Of a DNA stretch of 64,000 bases, positions 15,207-24,255 are shown one piece after another. The DNA comes from Sphingomonas sp. GTDB taxonomy: Bacteria > Pseudomonadota > Alphaproteobacteria > Sphingomonadales > Sphingomonadaceae. Position numbers and translations under genes: made by a program. The stretch spans positions 1 to 64,000 of the forward strand of contig NZ_JAGHZV010000016.1 in the NCBI RefSeq assembly GCF_017745215.1, in the 5' to 3' direction. The notes under the pieces were generated by a model, which worked only from the letters and a program-made list of their open reading frames with translations, did no database searches and was not told the DNA's origin. Numbering within the stretch: the stretch's first letter is position 1; every line of letters starts with the position of its first letter.

Positions 15207-15218
15207 ATTGATGTCAAT
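15207..15218. promoter_or_regulatory. putative TetR operator overlapping the regulator's start codon
   Basis: ATTGATGTCAAT is a palindrome with five-base arms ATTGA/TCAAT, set in an AT-rich stretch (CTTACTTACATTGATGTCAATAAC) that stands out from the GC-rich surroundings. It covers the ATG at 15211 and faces the promoter of the divergent hydrolase gene. Binding here would repress both genes. Confidence 0.4.
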
Positions 15219-15810
15219 AACTCGCAAACGACTGTCCCCCGAGGAATCCCGCGACGCCGCCATCGAGGCCGCGCGCGAGCTGCTGCTCGAGGCGGGACCC
15301 CAGGCCGTCACGCTCAAGGCGGTCGCCGCCAAGATCGGGCGCACGCACGCCAACCTGCTCCACCATTTCGGCTCGGCCGCCGGGCTGCAGAAGGCGCTCG
15401 CGCAGAGCATCACCGGCTCGGTGCGCGACCGGATCGCCGACGCGGTGCTGCGGACGCGCGCGCGCGGCGACCATGATCCGCGCGAAGTGGTCGACCTGAC
15501 CTTCGACGTGTTCGGCAAGGGCGGCGCCGGCGCGCTGGCGAGCTGGATGATCCTGACGGGCAATCAGGAAGCGCTCGCGCCGATCCTCGAATCGATCCGC
15601 GGCCTTGTCGACATGATCGGCAAGGACCATCCGCACAACGGCACCGCGCTCGAGGAGGAGACGCTCCACCTGGTGCTGCTCGCGCTCGGCGACGCGCTGC
15701 TCGGCGAGCCGATGGTCAAGGCGCTGGGCCTGAAGCGCGACGCCGCGCGCGGGCTTGCCACCCAGGCATTGATGGCGCCACACCTCCATGCCGAGGACGG
15801 CGAAGGCTAG
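15211..15810 (+). CDS. TetR/AcrR-family transcriptional regulator
   Basis: The 199-aa product has an N-terminal TetR HTH: SRDAAIEAARELLLEAG, then VTLKAVAAKIGRTHANLLHHFGS at about 30-55, followed by a helical ligand-binding domain. The recognition helix reads THANLLHHFGS, a small variation on the usual family pattern. The ATG at 15211 is preferred to the TTG one codon earlier. It lies back to back with the metal-dependent hydrolase gene (14312-15154), its probable target, and is followed 11 bp later by a small exported-protein gene. Confidence 0.87.
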   Translation: MSITRKRLSPEESRDAAIEAARELLLEAGPQAVTLKAVAAKIGRTHANLLHHFGSAAGLQKALAQSITGSVRDRIADAVLRTRARGDHDPREVVDLTFDVFGKGGAGALASWMILTGNQEALAPILESIRGLVDMIGKDHPHNGTALEEETLHLVLLALGDALLGEPMVKALGLKRDAARGLATQALMAPHLHAEDGEG

Positions 15811-15821
15811 GAGTCGCGGAG

Positions 15822-16196
15822 ATGGTCGCAATGATGTTCGCCCTGATGCTCGCGGCTGCGCCGGCCGAGCCGCTCGCCAAATGCCCGGTCTCGGCGCATT
15901 GGCGCGACGGGCTGGTGGATACCCGGAAGATGGTGATCACGCCGCTCAGCAACGTGATCGACGTCAACGACGACAAGCTGTTCTGGAACGGCAAGCCCGT
16001 CGAGTTCGACACGCTGGTCGGCTATGGCACCGAAGTCGCCAAGCTCCGCCCGCGCCCGTGGATCAAGATCGACGCGAGCGGCGCCGATTGCACGACGCTG
16101 ACCAAGGTGATGGAAGCCTTCGGCGATGCCGCCGCCTGCACGCCCGAGGCCTGCATGGTCTCGCGCAAGGCGATCCCCGAGGGCGAGCGGCACTAG
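15822..16196 (+). CDS. small exported protein, weakly ExbD/TolR-like
   Basis: The 124-aa product has a short N-terminal signal-like stretch, MVAMMFALMLAAAPAEPLA. A mature part follows with four cysteines (KCPVS, ADCTT, AACTPEACM). The region VIDVNDDKLFWNGKPVEFDTL resembles the periplasmic domain of ExbD/TolR proteins, which bear a similar strand followed by an NG-x-PV turn, but the membrane anchor with the conserved Asp is absent. The four cysteines suggest disulfides in the periplasm. It sits 11 bp downstream of the TetR gene and may be cotranscribed. Function unknown. Confidence 0.6.
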   Translation: MVAMMFALMLAAAPAEPLAKCPVSAHWRDGLVDTRKMVITPLSNVIDVNDDKLFWNGKPVEFDTLVGYGTEVAKLRPRPWIKIDASGADCTTLTKVMEAFGDAAACTPEACMVSRKAIPEGERH

Positions 16197-16283
16197 GGTG
16201 CCGCTGGGGCGTCAATAGTGATGCAGTCACGCTGAACTCGGGGCTGTCATCAATCGCCGAACGGGTTTTCGGCATTCCTACAC

Positions 16284-16365
16284 CGTCATCCCGGCGAAAG
16301 CCGGGACCCAGGGTTACTGAGGACATCACTCGCGGCCCTGGGTCCCGGCTTTCGCCGGGATGACG
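16284..16365 (-). repeat. 82-bp nested palindromic repeat (copy 5, reverse loop)
   Basis: Intact arms; the loop reads TTACTGAGGACATCACTCGCGG, reverse to copy 2. It lies in the 355-bp gap upstream of obgE. The rest of that gap (16366-16551) shows no recognised gene and should contain the obgE promoter. Confidence 0.95.
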
Positions 16366-16542
16366 GCTCGAGAGGCAGCGCCGCTCCCGCAACACCTGCT
16401 TTCAAACCCGCCTCTGGGCGGTGCGCCCGTGGAGGGTTGGACCCTGAAACAAGTTCAACGTGACAAGTCCTCGGATGGAGCGCACGCTTCGATCTGAATG
16501 CCCAAACGAGCCGGGCTGGCGCTCCCGCCTCCCCTCCCCTAA

Positions 16543-17601
<1,059 letters not shown>

Positions 17602-17648
17602 GGGCCGCATCGCTTGGTGCCATCGCCCAGCGATGGTAGAAGGGCGGC

Positions 17649-18206
17649 ATGCGCGCCGACCCTGCCTATCGCAAGATCACTGCGGACGAGTTTCTCGAAA
17701 TCGACTTCGGCACCGACCGGAAGTTCGAACTCGAGGACGGCGTCATCGTGATGATGACCGGAGGCACCGAGGCGCATGCCTGGGTGCAGGGCAACATCTT
17801 CGCTTGGCTGCGCACGCGGCTGAAGGGCAGCGGCTGCCGGCCCTATGGGTCGGAGATGGCGGTCCGCGTGAGCGAAACAGACGTGCGCTACCCTGATATC
17901 AGCATCTATTGCGGCCCTCGCGACGCGGTCACCGAGGCGAAGTCGCTGAGCGACCCGGTGGTGATCATCGAAGTCCTGTCGCCGAGCACCACCACCCTCG
18001 ACCAGGGGACCAAGCTGGAGGAGTATCGGCGGATCGCCAGCGTCCGCACGATCGCCTTCGTCGATCCGATCAACGAAATGTGCCGAACCTTCGAACGCCA
18101 GTCCGAGAACGGCTGGCACGATCACATGTTCTCGGGCCGCGGCGGGATCGCGATCCCGGCACTCGACTTGACGATCCCCCACGACGAGATCTTCGCGCGC
18201 GACTGA
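17649..18206 (+). CDS. Uma2-family (DUF820) PD-(D/E)XK nuclease-like protein
   Basis: The 185-aa product has the Uma2/DUF820 pattern: ITADEFLEID, FELEDGVIVMM, H-x-W-x-x-x-N, then VRYPDISIYCG and VVIIEVLSPST, ending the core with LEEYRRI. The PD and E-V-L-S-P elements match the PD-(D/E)XK nuclease fold. Such genes are numerous in cyanobacteria and scattered in other bacteria; their biological role is unknown. It stands alone between obgE and the SUFU-like gene with no transposase nearby. Spread by transfer is possible but not shown here. Confidence 0.8.
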   Translation: MRADPAYRKITADEFLEIDFGTDRKFELEDGVIVMMTGGTEAHAWVQGNIFAWLRTRLKGSGCRPYGSEMAVRVSETDVRYPDISIYCGPRDAVTEAKSLSDPVVIIEVLSPSTTTLDQGTKLEEYRRIASVRTIAFVDPINEMCRTFERQSENGWHDHMFSGRGGIAIPALDLTIPHDEIFARD

Positions 18207-18295
18207 CCGCGATTCCGCGCCGGCGGAGTCGCGGGGCTGACGCAAATCGGGCAGAGAGCGTGCGCCGCGGCGTGGCGCCGAGTCGGGGGGACGCG

Positions 18296-19072
18296 ATGAG
18301 TCTGGGCGATCTGTTCCGCCGGTTGTTCGGCGCGAAGGCAACCGTCGCTCCGGCGTCGCCCGAACCGCCTGCGGGCGACCCGCTCGCCGAGGCATCCTTC
18401 GACGCCCGCTCGCGCTTCTGGGCCCGGGCCGGCGCAGTCGAGCCCGACGTCCTCGCGCCGCTGATCAGCCCCGCCTTCCTCGGCGGGTCGCATTGGCCGA
18501 CGCTGCGCCAGGCCTATCGCGTCGTGCGACGCCCCGAGGGCGGCGTGCTGCTCGCCACCGACGGGCTCTCCGATCCGTTCGAAGAAGGCGGCGACGCCAA
18601 CGGCTACGGCCTCGAGCTCTTCCTCGAATGCGCCGACCTGCCGCCCGCGCTCGCCGGCGCGCCGGGCACCATCGCGCCGCTCCGGAAGAGCTGGATGTTC
18701 GCGCTGCTCAGCCATGTCGCCGGCATCGTCGCCGACAATGGCGGGATCGTCTCGCGGCTCGACCGCCACGGCGGCATCCTCTCGATGGAGCTCCCCGGCG
18801 TCTCCGAAGCCGAGACGATCCATTCGCAGCTTCCCGCGCAATTCGTTACCGCCGACGACGTGCTCGGCATCCTGATCGGCGGCCCGGCGCCCGATTTCGC
18901 GACCGACATGCCGGACATGCCGCTCTCGCCGGTACGCGCGGTGCCGATCGTGCTGCTCACCGCCGCCGAGCTCGCCGAGGTCCGCGCCGGCGACGACAGC
19001 ACGCGCGACGCGGTCGCCCGCGCGCTCGCGAAACAGCCCTACACCCACCTGGCGCGCGACTCGCTGGTCTGA
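18296..19072 (+). CDS. SUFU-like (suppressor of fused domain) protein
   Basis: The 258-aa product begins MSLGDLFRRLFGAKATVAP, followed by a Pro-rich linker. The segment LLATDGLSDPFEEGGDANGYGLELFLEC resembles the core of bacterial suppressor-of-fused domain proteins. ATG 18296 follows GGGGGGA; the frame stays open further upstream but overlaps the Uma2 gene without a plausible start. Bacterial SUFU-domain proteins are often found among immunity or toxin-linked genes, but no toxin is visible here. It lies 29 bp upstream of proB. Confidence 0.55.
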   Translation: MSLGDLFRRLFGAKATVAPASPEPPAGDPLAEASFDARSRFWARAGAVEPDVLAPLISPAFLGGSHWPTLRQAYRVVRRPEGGVLLATDGLSDPFEEGGDANGYGLELFLECADLPPALAGAPGTIAPLRKSWMFALLSHVAGIVADNGGIVSRLDRHGGILSMELPGVSEAETIHSQLPAQFVTADDVLGILIGGPAPDFATDMPDMPLSPVRAVPIVLLTAAELAEVRAGDDSTRDAVARALAKQPYTHLARDSLV

Positions 19073-19101
19073 ACCGCGGCACGCTGCTAACGCCCGGCGC
19101 C

Positions 19102-20205
19102 ATGCTCTTCCCGCCCTCCTCCTGCCCGCGCCTGGTGGTCAAGATCGGCTCGGCGCTGCTCGTCGATCCCGACGGGCGCGTGCGCCGCGAGTGGCTCGAG
19201 GGGGTCGCCGCCGACATCGCCGCGCGGACACGCGAGGGCCAGCAGGTCGCCGTCGTCTCCTCGGGCGCGATCGCGCTCGGCGCACGGCGGCTCGGCCTCC
19301 CCAGGGGCGGGCGCGCGAGCCTCGAGGATGCGCAGGCCTCGGCCGCGACCGGCCAGATCGCGCTCAGCCAGGTCTGGGCCGACGTGCTCGGCGCTGAGGG
19401 CCTCACCGCCGCGCAGATGCTCGTCACGCTCGACGACCTCGAGGACCGCCGCCGCTACCTCAACGCCTCGGCGACGCTCGATCGCCTCCTCGGCCTCGGC
19501 GTCGTCCCCGTGCTCAACGAGAACGACAGCGTCGCCACCGAGGAAATCCGCTTCGGCGACAACGACCGGCTCGCCGCACGCGTCGCGCAGGCGGCGGGCG
19601 CGCAGGGCGTGGTGCTGCTCTCCGACATCGACGGGCTCTACGACCGCAACCCCGCCCAGCCCGGCGCGGTCCACATCGCGCGCGTCGAGAAGATCGGCGC
19701 CGAGATCGAAGCGATGGCCGATACCGGCTCGGGCTCGGGGATGGGCTCGGGCGGCATGGTCTCCAAGATCGCCGCGGCGCGCATCGCCAATGCCGCGGGC
19801 GCGGCACTCGCCATCGCTTCGGGCCGGATCGAGCGCCCGCTCTCCACCGAGGCGCGCCACACGATCTTCGTCGCGCAAAAGGCCGCTCCGGCACGCAAGG
19901 CGTGGCTGCGCGGCGGGCTCACCGCCAAGGGCACGATCCACATCGACGCCGGCGCGGCCAGGGCGCTGACCTCGGGCAAGAGCCTGCTCGCCGCCGGCGC
20001 GACGCGGATCGAAGGCAGGTTCGACCGCGGCGACCTGGTCGTCGTCGCCGGACCCGAAGGCACGCCTCTTGCTCGCGGCCTCGCCGAATATCCCAGCGAC
20101 GATGCCGCACGCATCGCCGGCAAGCGCAGCGAGGAGCAGGCCGCGATCCTCGGCTATGCCCCGCGCGCGGCGCTTGTCCACCGCAACCACATGGCACTGC
20201 TGTGA
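19102..20205 (+). CDS. proB: glutamate 5-kinase
   Basis: The 367-aa product has an amino-acid-kinase domain (LVVKIGSALLVDP at the start, VVSSGAIALGARRLG, VLNENDSVATEEIRFGDND for glutamate binding, GSGMGSGGMVSKI) and a C-terminal PUA domain (about 275-365), so it is full length. It phosphorylates glutamate in the first step of proline synthesis. proA is not adjacent. Its stop overlaps the GTG start of the next gene (GTGA), so the two are translationally coupled. Confidence 0.96.
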   Translation: MLFPPSSCPRLVVKIGSALLVDPDGRVRREWLEGVAADIAARTREGQQVAVVSSGAIALGARRLGLPRGGRASLEDAQASAATGQIALSQVWADVLGAEGLTAAQMLVTLDDLEDRRRYLNASATLDRLLGLGVVPVLNENDSVATEEIRFGDNDRLAARVAQAAGAQGVVLLSDIDGLYDRNPAQPGAVHIARVEKIGAEIEAMADTGSGSGMGSGGMVSKIAAARIANAAGAALAIASGRIERPLSTEARHTIFVAQKAAPARKAWLRGGLTAKGTIHIDAGAARALTSGKSLLAAGATRIEGRFDRGDLVVVAGPEGTPLARGLAEYPSDDAARIAGKRSEEQAAILGYAPRAALVHRNHMALL

Positions 20206-21107
20206 GCGTGCTCGCGATCACCGGCGGCACGGGCTTCGTCGGCTCGCGGCTGATCGCGCTGGCGCTCGAGGCCGGCCACCGCGTCCGCGCGCTCACCCGC
20301 CGCGAGCAGGCCGAGCGCGTGTCGGTAGACTGGATCCCCGGCGACCTGCACGACACCGCCGCGCTCGCCCGGCTGGCCGAGGGTGCCGACGCGGTCATCC
20401 ACGTCGCCGGCGTGGTCAATGCGCCGACCCGCGAGGGCTTCGCCAGGGGCAATATCGACGGCACCCGCAACATGCTCGCCGCTGCCGAGGCCGCTGGGGT
20501 GGCGCGCTTCGTCCACGTCTCCTCGCTCGCCGCGCGCGAACCGCAGCTCTCGTCCTATGGCTGGTCCAAGGCCGAGGCCGACAGGCTCGTCGAGGCGAGC
20601 CCGCTCGACTGGACGATCGTCTGCCCGCCCGCGATCTTCGGTCCCGGCGACCTCGAGATGCTCGAGCTGTTCAGGCTCGCCGCCAAAGGCCTTGCGCTCA
20701 CCCCGCCGGGCGGCCGGCTGTCGGTGATCGAAGTCGGCGAGCTCGGCCGCCTCCTCCTCGCGCTGGCGCTCAGCGACTCCTACCGCCAGGTGATCGACGT
20801 CGACGACGGCCGCGCGAACGGCTGGGACCACAAGGAGTTCGCTCGTGCGATCGGCACCGCGGTCGGCAAGCGCGTCGCCGCCTTCGCGCTGCCGCGCCCG
20901 CTGATGATGGCCGGCGCCCAGCTCGACCGGCTCGTGCGCGGCAAGGGCGCCAAGCTCACCCCCGACCGCGTCGCCTATTTCTGCCACGAGGACTGGGTGG
21001 TCGACGCTGCGAAGCGCCCGCCCGCCAACCTCTGGCAGCCGCTGCGCACCACCGAGGACGCCCTCGCCGCGACCGCCGCCTGGTACCGCGACCAGGGGCT
21101 GCTCTGA
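20202..21107 (+). CDS. cerR: NAD(P)-dependent epimerase/dehydratase, candidate ceramide reductase CerR
   Basis: The 301-aa extended short-chain dehydrogenase has the nucleotide-binding motif ITGGTGFVGSRLI, catalytic Ser in VSSLAA and Y-G-W-S-K as the YxxxK dyad. The GTG at 20202 overlaps the proB stop. In Caulobacter a dehydrogenase of this type (CerR) reduces the keto group during bacterial ceramide synthesis and is encoded near spt. Here spt lies 3 kb downstream and a bCerS-like gene 10 kb downstream. The CerR assignment is inferred from family and context; a complex-I NDUFA9-like label would also be given to such sequences. Confidence 0.65.
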   Translation: MSVLAITGGTGFVGSRLIALALEAGHRVRALTRREQAERVSVDWIPGDLHDTAALARLAEGADAVIHVAGVVNAPTREGFARGNIDGTRNMLAAAEAAGVARFVHVSSLAAREPQLSSYGWSKAEADRLVEASPLDWTIVCPPAIFGPGDLEMLELFRLAAKGLALTPPGGRLSVIEVGELGRLLLALALSDSYRQVIDVDDGRANGWDHKEFARAIGTAVGKRVAAFALPRPLMMAGAQLDRLVRGKGAKLTPDRVAYFCHEDWVVDAAKRPPANLWQPLRTTEDALAATAAWYRDQGLL

Positions 21108-21124
21108 AGCCATCACGCCGACGC

Positions 21125-21206
21125 CGTCATCCCGGCGAAAGCCGGGACCCAGGGCCGCGAGCGATGTCCTCCGTAACCCTGGGTCCCGGCTTTCGCCGGG
21201 ATGACG
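21125..21206 (+). repeat. 82-bp nested palindromic repeat (copy 6, consensus)
   Basis: A perfect copy: arms CGTCATCCCGGCGAAAGCC... are fully complementary over about 30 nt, with the loop CCGCGAGCGATGTCCTCCGTAA. It fills the gap between the convergent reductase gene and the membrane-protein gene. Confidence 0.97.
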
Positions 21207-21217
21207 GGTTGGTGGGA

Positions 21218-21643
21218 TTAAACGGGCGGCTTGGCCAGGAACAGGATCCAGAACAGGCCGTAGAAGATGATCGCCACCGCCACCGCGCCGGCGATCCACT
21301 TCACCACGCTCAGCAAAGTCCGGAACCCACCCGAAGCCGGAAACAACACCATCAGCACGCTCGCCGCCCCGGCGACCACCGCGGCATAGAAGCCCGGCAC
21401 CTCGAACAGCCAGGGCCCCTTGACCCAGTCGTTCATCCACGGCGTCTCGGAGGCGTAGAGCCGCGCCACATAGGCCGCCGGATAGTTCTTCGCGCAGAAG
21501 CGCAGCGCGAACAGCAGCGTGACGCAGTAGAGCACCGTCACCGCCAGCGCGACGAGCTTCGACGGCACGTCGATCCGCCAGCGCAGCAGCAAGGTCGCCA
21601 GGCTCAGCACGCAGAGTACCGCAAGCACGATCAGGTCGGTCAT
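21218..21643 (-). CDS. small integral membrane protein, partner of the Pycsar-effector-like gene
   Basis: The 141-aa product has four predicted membrane helices, at about 3-20, 30-50, 82-102 and 114-137. A conserved-looking loop (YASETPWMNDWVKGPWLFEVPG) joins helices 2 and 3. No family recognised. Starts 14 bp after the stop of the upstream PycTM-like gene and is surely cotranscribed with it. It could help form the membrane complex of that protein; this is inferred from gene order only. Confidence 0.75.
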   Translation of the reverse strand: MTDLIVLAVLCVLSLATLLLRWRIDVPSKLVALAVTVLYCVTLLFALRFCAKNYPAAYVARLYASETPWMNDWVKGPWLFEVPGFYAAVVAGAASVLMVLFPASGGFRTLLSVVKWIAGAVAVAIIFYGLFWILFLAKPPV

Positions 21644-21657
21644 TCGGCTTCTTCCCC

Positions 21658-22191
21658 TTAGCCCAGATACGGCCGAGCGACGTCGAGCAGGAACGCCGCG
21701 AAGCTCGCCACCAGCCCGGCCAGGAACACGCGATAGGCCCAGCCGAGCATCCGGTATTTCTTGCGCCGCAGCACCTGGCCGTTCTGGTAGATGTCGCGCG
21801 CCATCAGCTCGAGGATGGTGCGGTCGCTCTGCGCGGCGTTGCGCAGTCCGGTAACGAACTCGGCTTCGGGCAGTTGCGTGAACGAGCCGAAGAACAGCAG
21901 GTTCAGCGGCGCGGGCTTTGCGTTCCGTCGCTTCCCCGCGCTCGGCAGCACCACCAGCATCGCGAGTACGGCGGAGACGAAGGCGAAGCCGCCGAGGATC
22001 GTCAGCGGCAGCGGCGGCAGCGCCCCGCGCGCCTGGCCGATCGCGAGCGTGAAGGTCAGGAAGGTCGCGCCCATCAGGATCGAGGCCTTTTGGTCGGCCA
22101 TCTGGCTCAGCTGCAGGTGGATCGTCTGCGTGGTGCGCAGCATGTGGATATACTGCGGCGAATAGGCCGGCTCGGGCGCTTGCTCGTCCAT
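21658..22191 (-). CDS. Pycsar-effector-like transmembrane protein (PycTM/DUF5706)
   Basis: The 177-aa product has an N-terminal amphipathic helix ending in LSQMADQKASILMGATFL, a paired membrane hairpin (about 38-85), then NLLFFGSFTQLPEAEFV, and DIYQNGQVLRRKKYRMLGWAYRVF leading into a third helix. This pattern matches the PycTM (DUF5706) family, whose members in Pycsar antiphage systems respond to cCMP or cUMP and permeabilise the inner membrane. No nucleotide cyclase is encoded in the window. The gene is divergent from the HAD-IIIC gene and operonic with a small membrane protein. It may have a housekeeping role in sphingomonads. Confidence 0.75.
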   Translation of the reverse strand: MDEQAPEPAYSPQYIHMLRTTQTIHLQLSQMADQKASILMGATFLTFTLAIGQARGALPPLPLTILGGFAFVSAVLAMLVVLPSAGKRRNAKPAPLNLLFFGSFTQLPEAEFVTGLRNAAQSDRTILELMARDIYQNGQVLRRKKYRMLGWAYRVFLAGLVASFAAFLLDVARPYLG

Positions 22192-22267
22192 CGCGTGGAC
22201 CTCCCCCTGTCGCCGCGGAGCTTCGCATGCCCGTACGCCGCGCGCAATTCCGTCCTAGAATGAAGCC

Positions 22268-23818
22268 ATGTGGACCGCGCCGATCAAGCTCATCATCTGG
22301 GACCTCGACGACACGCTGTGGCGGGGCACGCTCGCCGACGGCGACGACGTGACCCTCCACGAGACCCGCGCCGAGCTGGTCCGCGCCTTCAACGCGCGCG
22401 GCGTCGTCTCGGCGATCTGCTCGAAGAACGACCCTGGTGCCGCCCGCACCAGGCTGGTCGAGCTCGGCCTGTGGGACGAGTTCGTCTTCCCGCGCATCGC
22501 CTTCGCGCCCAAGCCCGAGGCGATCCGCGAGATCATCGTCGACATGCAGCTGCGCCCCGCCAACGTCCTCTTCGTCGACGACAATCCGATCAACCTCGGC
22601 GAAGTCCGCCACTGCCTCCCCGAGATCCAGACGCTCGACGCCACCGCGCCCGACGCCGACGACCAGCTCGCCGGCCTGCTCGCGCTCCAGACGGGCGCGC
22701 GCAGCCGCATCGACGACTATCGCATGCTCGAAGCACGCGTCCGCGACCGCGCCGCCGCGCCGACGCTCTCGAACGAGGATTTCCTCCGTTCGTGCGCGAT
22801 CAGGGCCTGCGCGCCGCAGCGGATGGACAATCTCGAATTCGCCCCGCGCATCGCCGAGCTGATCAACCGTTCGAACCAGCTCAACTACACCCAGTCGCGC
22901 GTCGACCAGGCCGATCTCGAGCGCGACATCATCGACGTCGTCGGCTTCGACAGCTGGTCGATCTTCGCCTGGGACCAATATGGCCGCCACGGCCTGATCG
23001 GCTTCGCGATGGTCGACCGCAAGGCCGGCGCGCTCAAGCATTTCACCTTCTCGTGCCGGATCATGCACATGGGGCTCGAGGAATATGCCCTCGCCAAGGT
23101 GCGCGAGCTGTGGCCCGCGATCGACACCAGCGCCTGGGACGGCCGCTTCAGCCGCACCGCGCCGGACTGGATCGCCGACGCCGACTTCAACGACGCGCAG
23201 ATCCGCGCGAGCCTGCGCGCCGACCAGTCGGCCCCCGCGGCCGAACCCGCGATCCGCATCATGTTCGACTGCCAGTCGGCCGGCATCGCGCATTTCAGCC
23301 GCTTCCGTCCCGCGATCGAGTTCGACAACCACCCGCGGCTCTTCGCGATGCGGATGATGGACGACGGCAGCTTCGCCGAGCAGCAGTTCCCGCCCTTCCT
23401 CGTCTATGGCGCGACGGTCGACTATCTCGACGTGCGCTGGCCGGGGAAGTGGCATCTCATCGACCTCGGCCTCTACGAGACCTGCGTGATCCGCACCTGC
23501 ATCTTGCTGCTCGAGCGCGGCCTGCGCATGCTCGTCGTGCTGCCGCCGGAGGAAGCCGAGGAATCCAAATGGCGCCGCGGGCTCAACCACACCCCCGAGC
23601 GCGCGCGCCGCTTCAACGCGATCTGGCGCAAGGCGGCGCGCGAAAACCCCGCGCACGTCTATGTCCTCGAGGTCGCACACCTCCTCGACGACCCCGACGA
23701 GATGGCCGATGTGACGCATTATCACGCGAGCCTGCTCAAGAAGATCGCCGACCAGCTCGACGGCTGGATCCAGGACGTGGCCTTTCCTAAAGGCGAGGAT
23801 CGCGCCGAAGCGGCCTGA
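22268..23818 (+). CDS. HAD-IIIC (FkbH-like) protein with C-terminal SGNH-like region
   Basis: The 516-aa product starts with an HAD domain: IIWDLDDTLWRGTL (nucleophile Asp), ICSKNDPG and VLFVDDNPINL. A middle GNAT-like region (about 190-290) contains NRSNQLNYT and HMGLEEYAL. The last 190 residues include IMFDCQSAGIAHF and end in DVTHYHASLLKKIADQL, a D-x-x-H element like the last block of SGNH hydrolases. FkbH-type enzymes load a glyceryl group on an acyl carrier protein; here an ACP gene follows within 200 bp, then spt. A role in making or loading a thioester for the sphingolipid pathway is possible but unproven. Confidence 0.75.
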   Translation: MWTAPIKLIIWDLDDTLWRGTLADGDDVTLHETRAELVRAFNARGVVSAICSKNDPGAARTRLVELGLWDEFVFPRIAFAPKPEAIREIIVDMQLRPANVLFVDDNPINLGEVRHCLPEIQTLDATAPDADDQLAGLLALQTGARSRIDDYRMLEARVRDRAAAPTLSNEDFLRSCAIRACAPQRMDNLEFAPRIAELINRSNQLNYTQSRVDQADLERDIIDVVGFDSWSIFAWDQYGRHGLIGFAMVDRKAGALKHFTFSCRIMHMGLEEYALAKVRELWPAIDTSAWDGRFSRTAPDWIADADFNDAQIRASLRADQSAPAAEPAIRIMFDCQSAGIAHFSRFRPAIEFDNHPRLFAMRMMDDGSFAEQQFPPFLVYGATVDYLDVRWPGKWHLIDLGLYETCVIRTCILLLERGLRMLVVLPPEEAEESKWRRGLNHTPERARRFNAIWRKAARENPAHVYVLEVAHLLDDPDEMADVTHYHASLLKKIADQLDGWIQDVAFPKGEDRAEAA

Positions 23819-23833
23819 GCCCAAATTTCCAAC

Positions 23834-23915
23834 CGTCATCCCGGCGAAAGCCGGGACCCAGGGCCACGAGCGACGTCCTGCTTGGCCCTGGGTCCCGGCT
23901 TTCGCCGGGATGACG
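23834..23915 (+). repeat. 82-bp nested palindromic repeat (copy 7)
   Basis: Intact arms, loop CCACGAGCGACGTCCTGCTTGG. It lies between the HAD-IIIC gene and acp, both rightward; the acp promoter must lie within 23916-24011. Confidence 0.95.
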
Positions 23916-24011
23916 ACTTGAAGGGTGGCCACTCTCCCCCGCCCCACCAGCGTCCCCTTTGCGCCGCATTCGCTTGGCACTGCCGGGCGATACCGTTAAG
24001 GACCCGACCCC

Positions 24012-24254
24012 ATGAGCGACCGCCAGAGCATTTTCGAGACCGTTTCGGGTCTGATCGAGCCTTTCAACAAGAAGGGCGTGGCGCTGGCCGACGGCACCAC
24101 CTTCGCCGGCGACCTGGAGTGGGACAGCCTGACGGTGATGGATTTCGTCGCCGCGATCGAGGACGAGTTCGACATCATCATCACGATGAACATGCAGGCC
24201 GAGATCGAGACCGTCGGCCAGCTCGTGGATGCGGTGCAGAAGCTGAAGGCCTGA
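24012..24254 (+). CDS. acp: acyl carrier protein dedicated to sphingolipid synthesis
   Basis: The 80-aa product is a typical small acidic carrier: four-helix pattern with DLEWDSLTVMDFVAAIEDEF, where Ser39 is the phosphopantetheine site. It ends 1 bp before spt, so the two are translationally linked. It is not the housekeeping AcpP, which would lie with the fab genes. In Caulobacter and sphingomonads an ACP next to spt is thought to present the fatty acyl group used for the long-chain base. The substrate chain cannot be read from sequence. Confidence 0.9.
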   Translation: MSDRQSIFETVSGLIEPFNKKGVALADGTTFAGDLEWDSLTVMDFVAAIEDEFDIIITMNMQAEIETVGQLVDAVQKLKA

Positions 24255-24255
24255 C

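Noticed and set aside
21218..22191. Complete Pycsar antiphage system
   Set aside because: No cyclase gene accompanies the effector-like gene, so only an orphan effector-like pair can be claimed.
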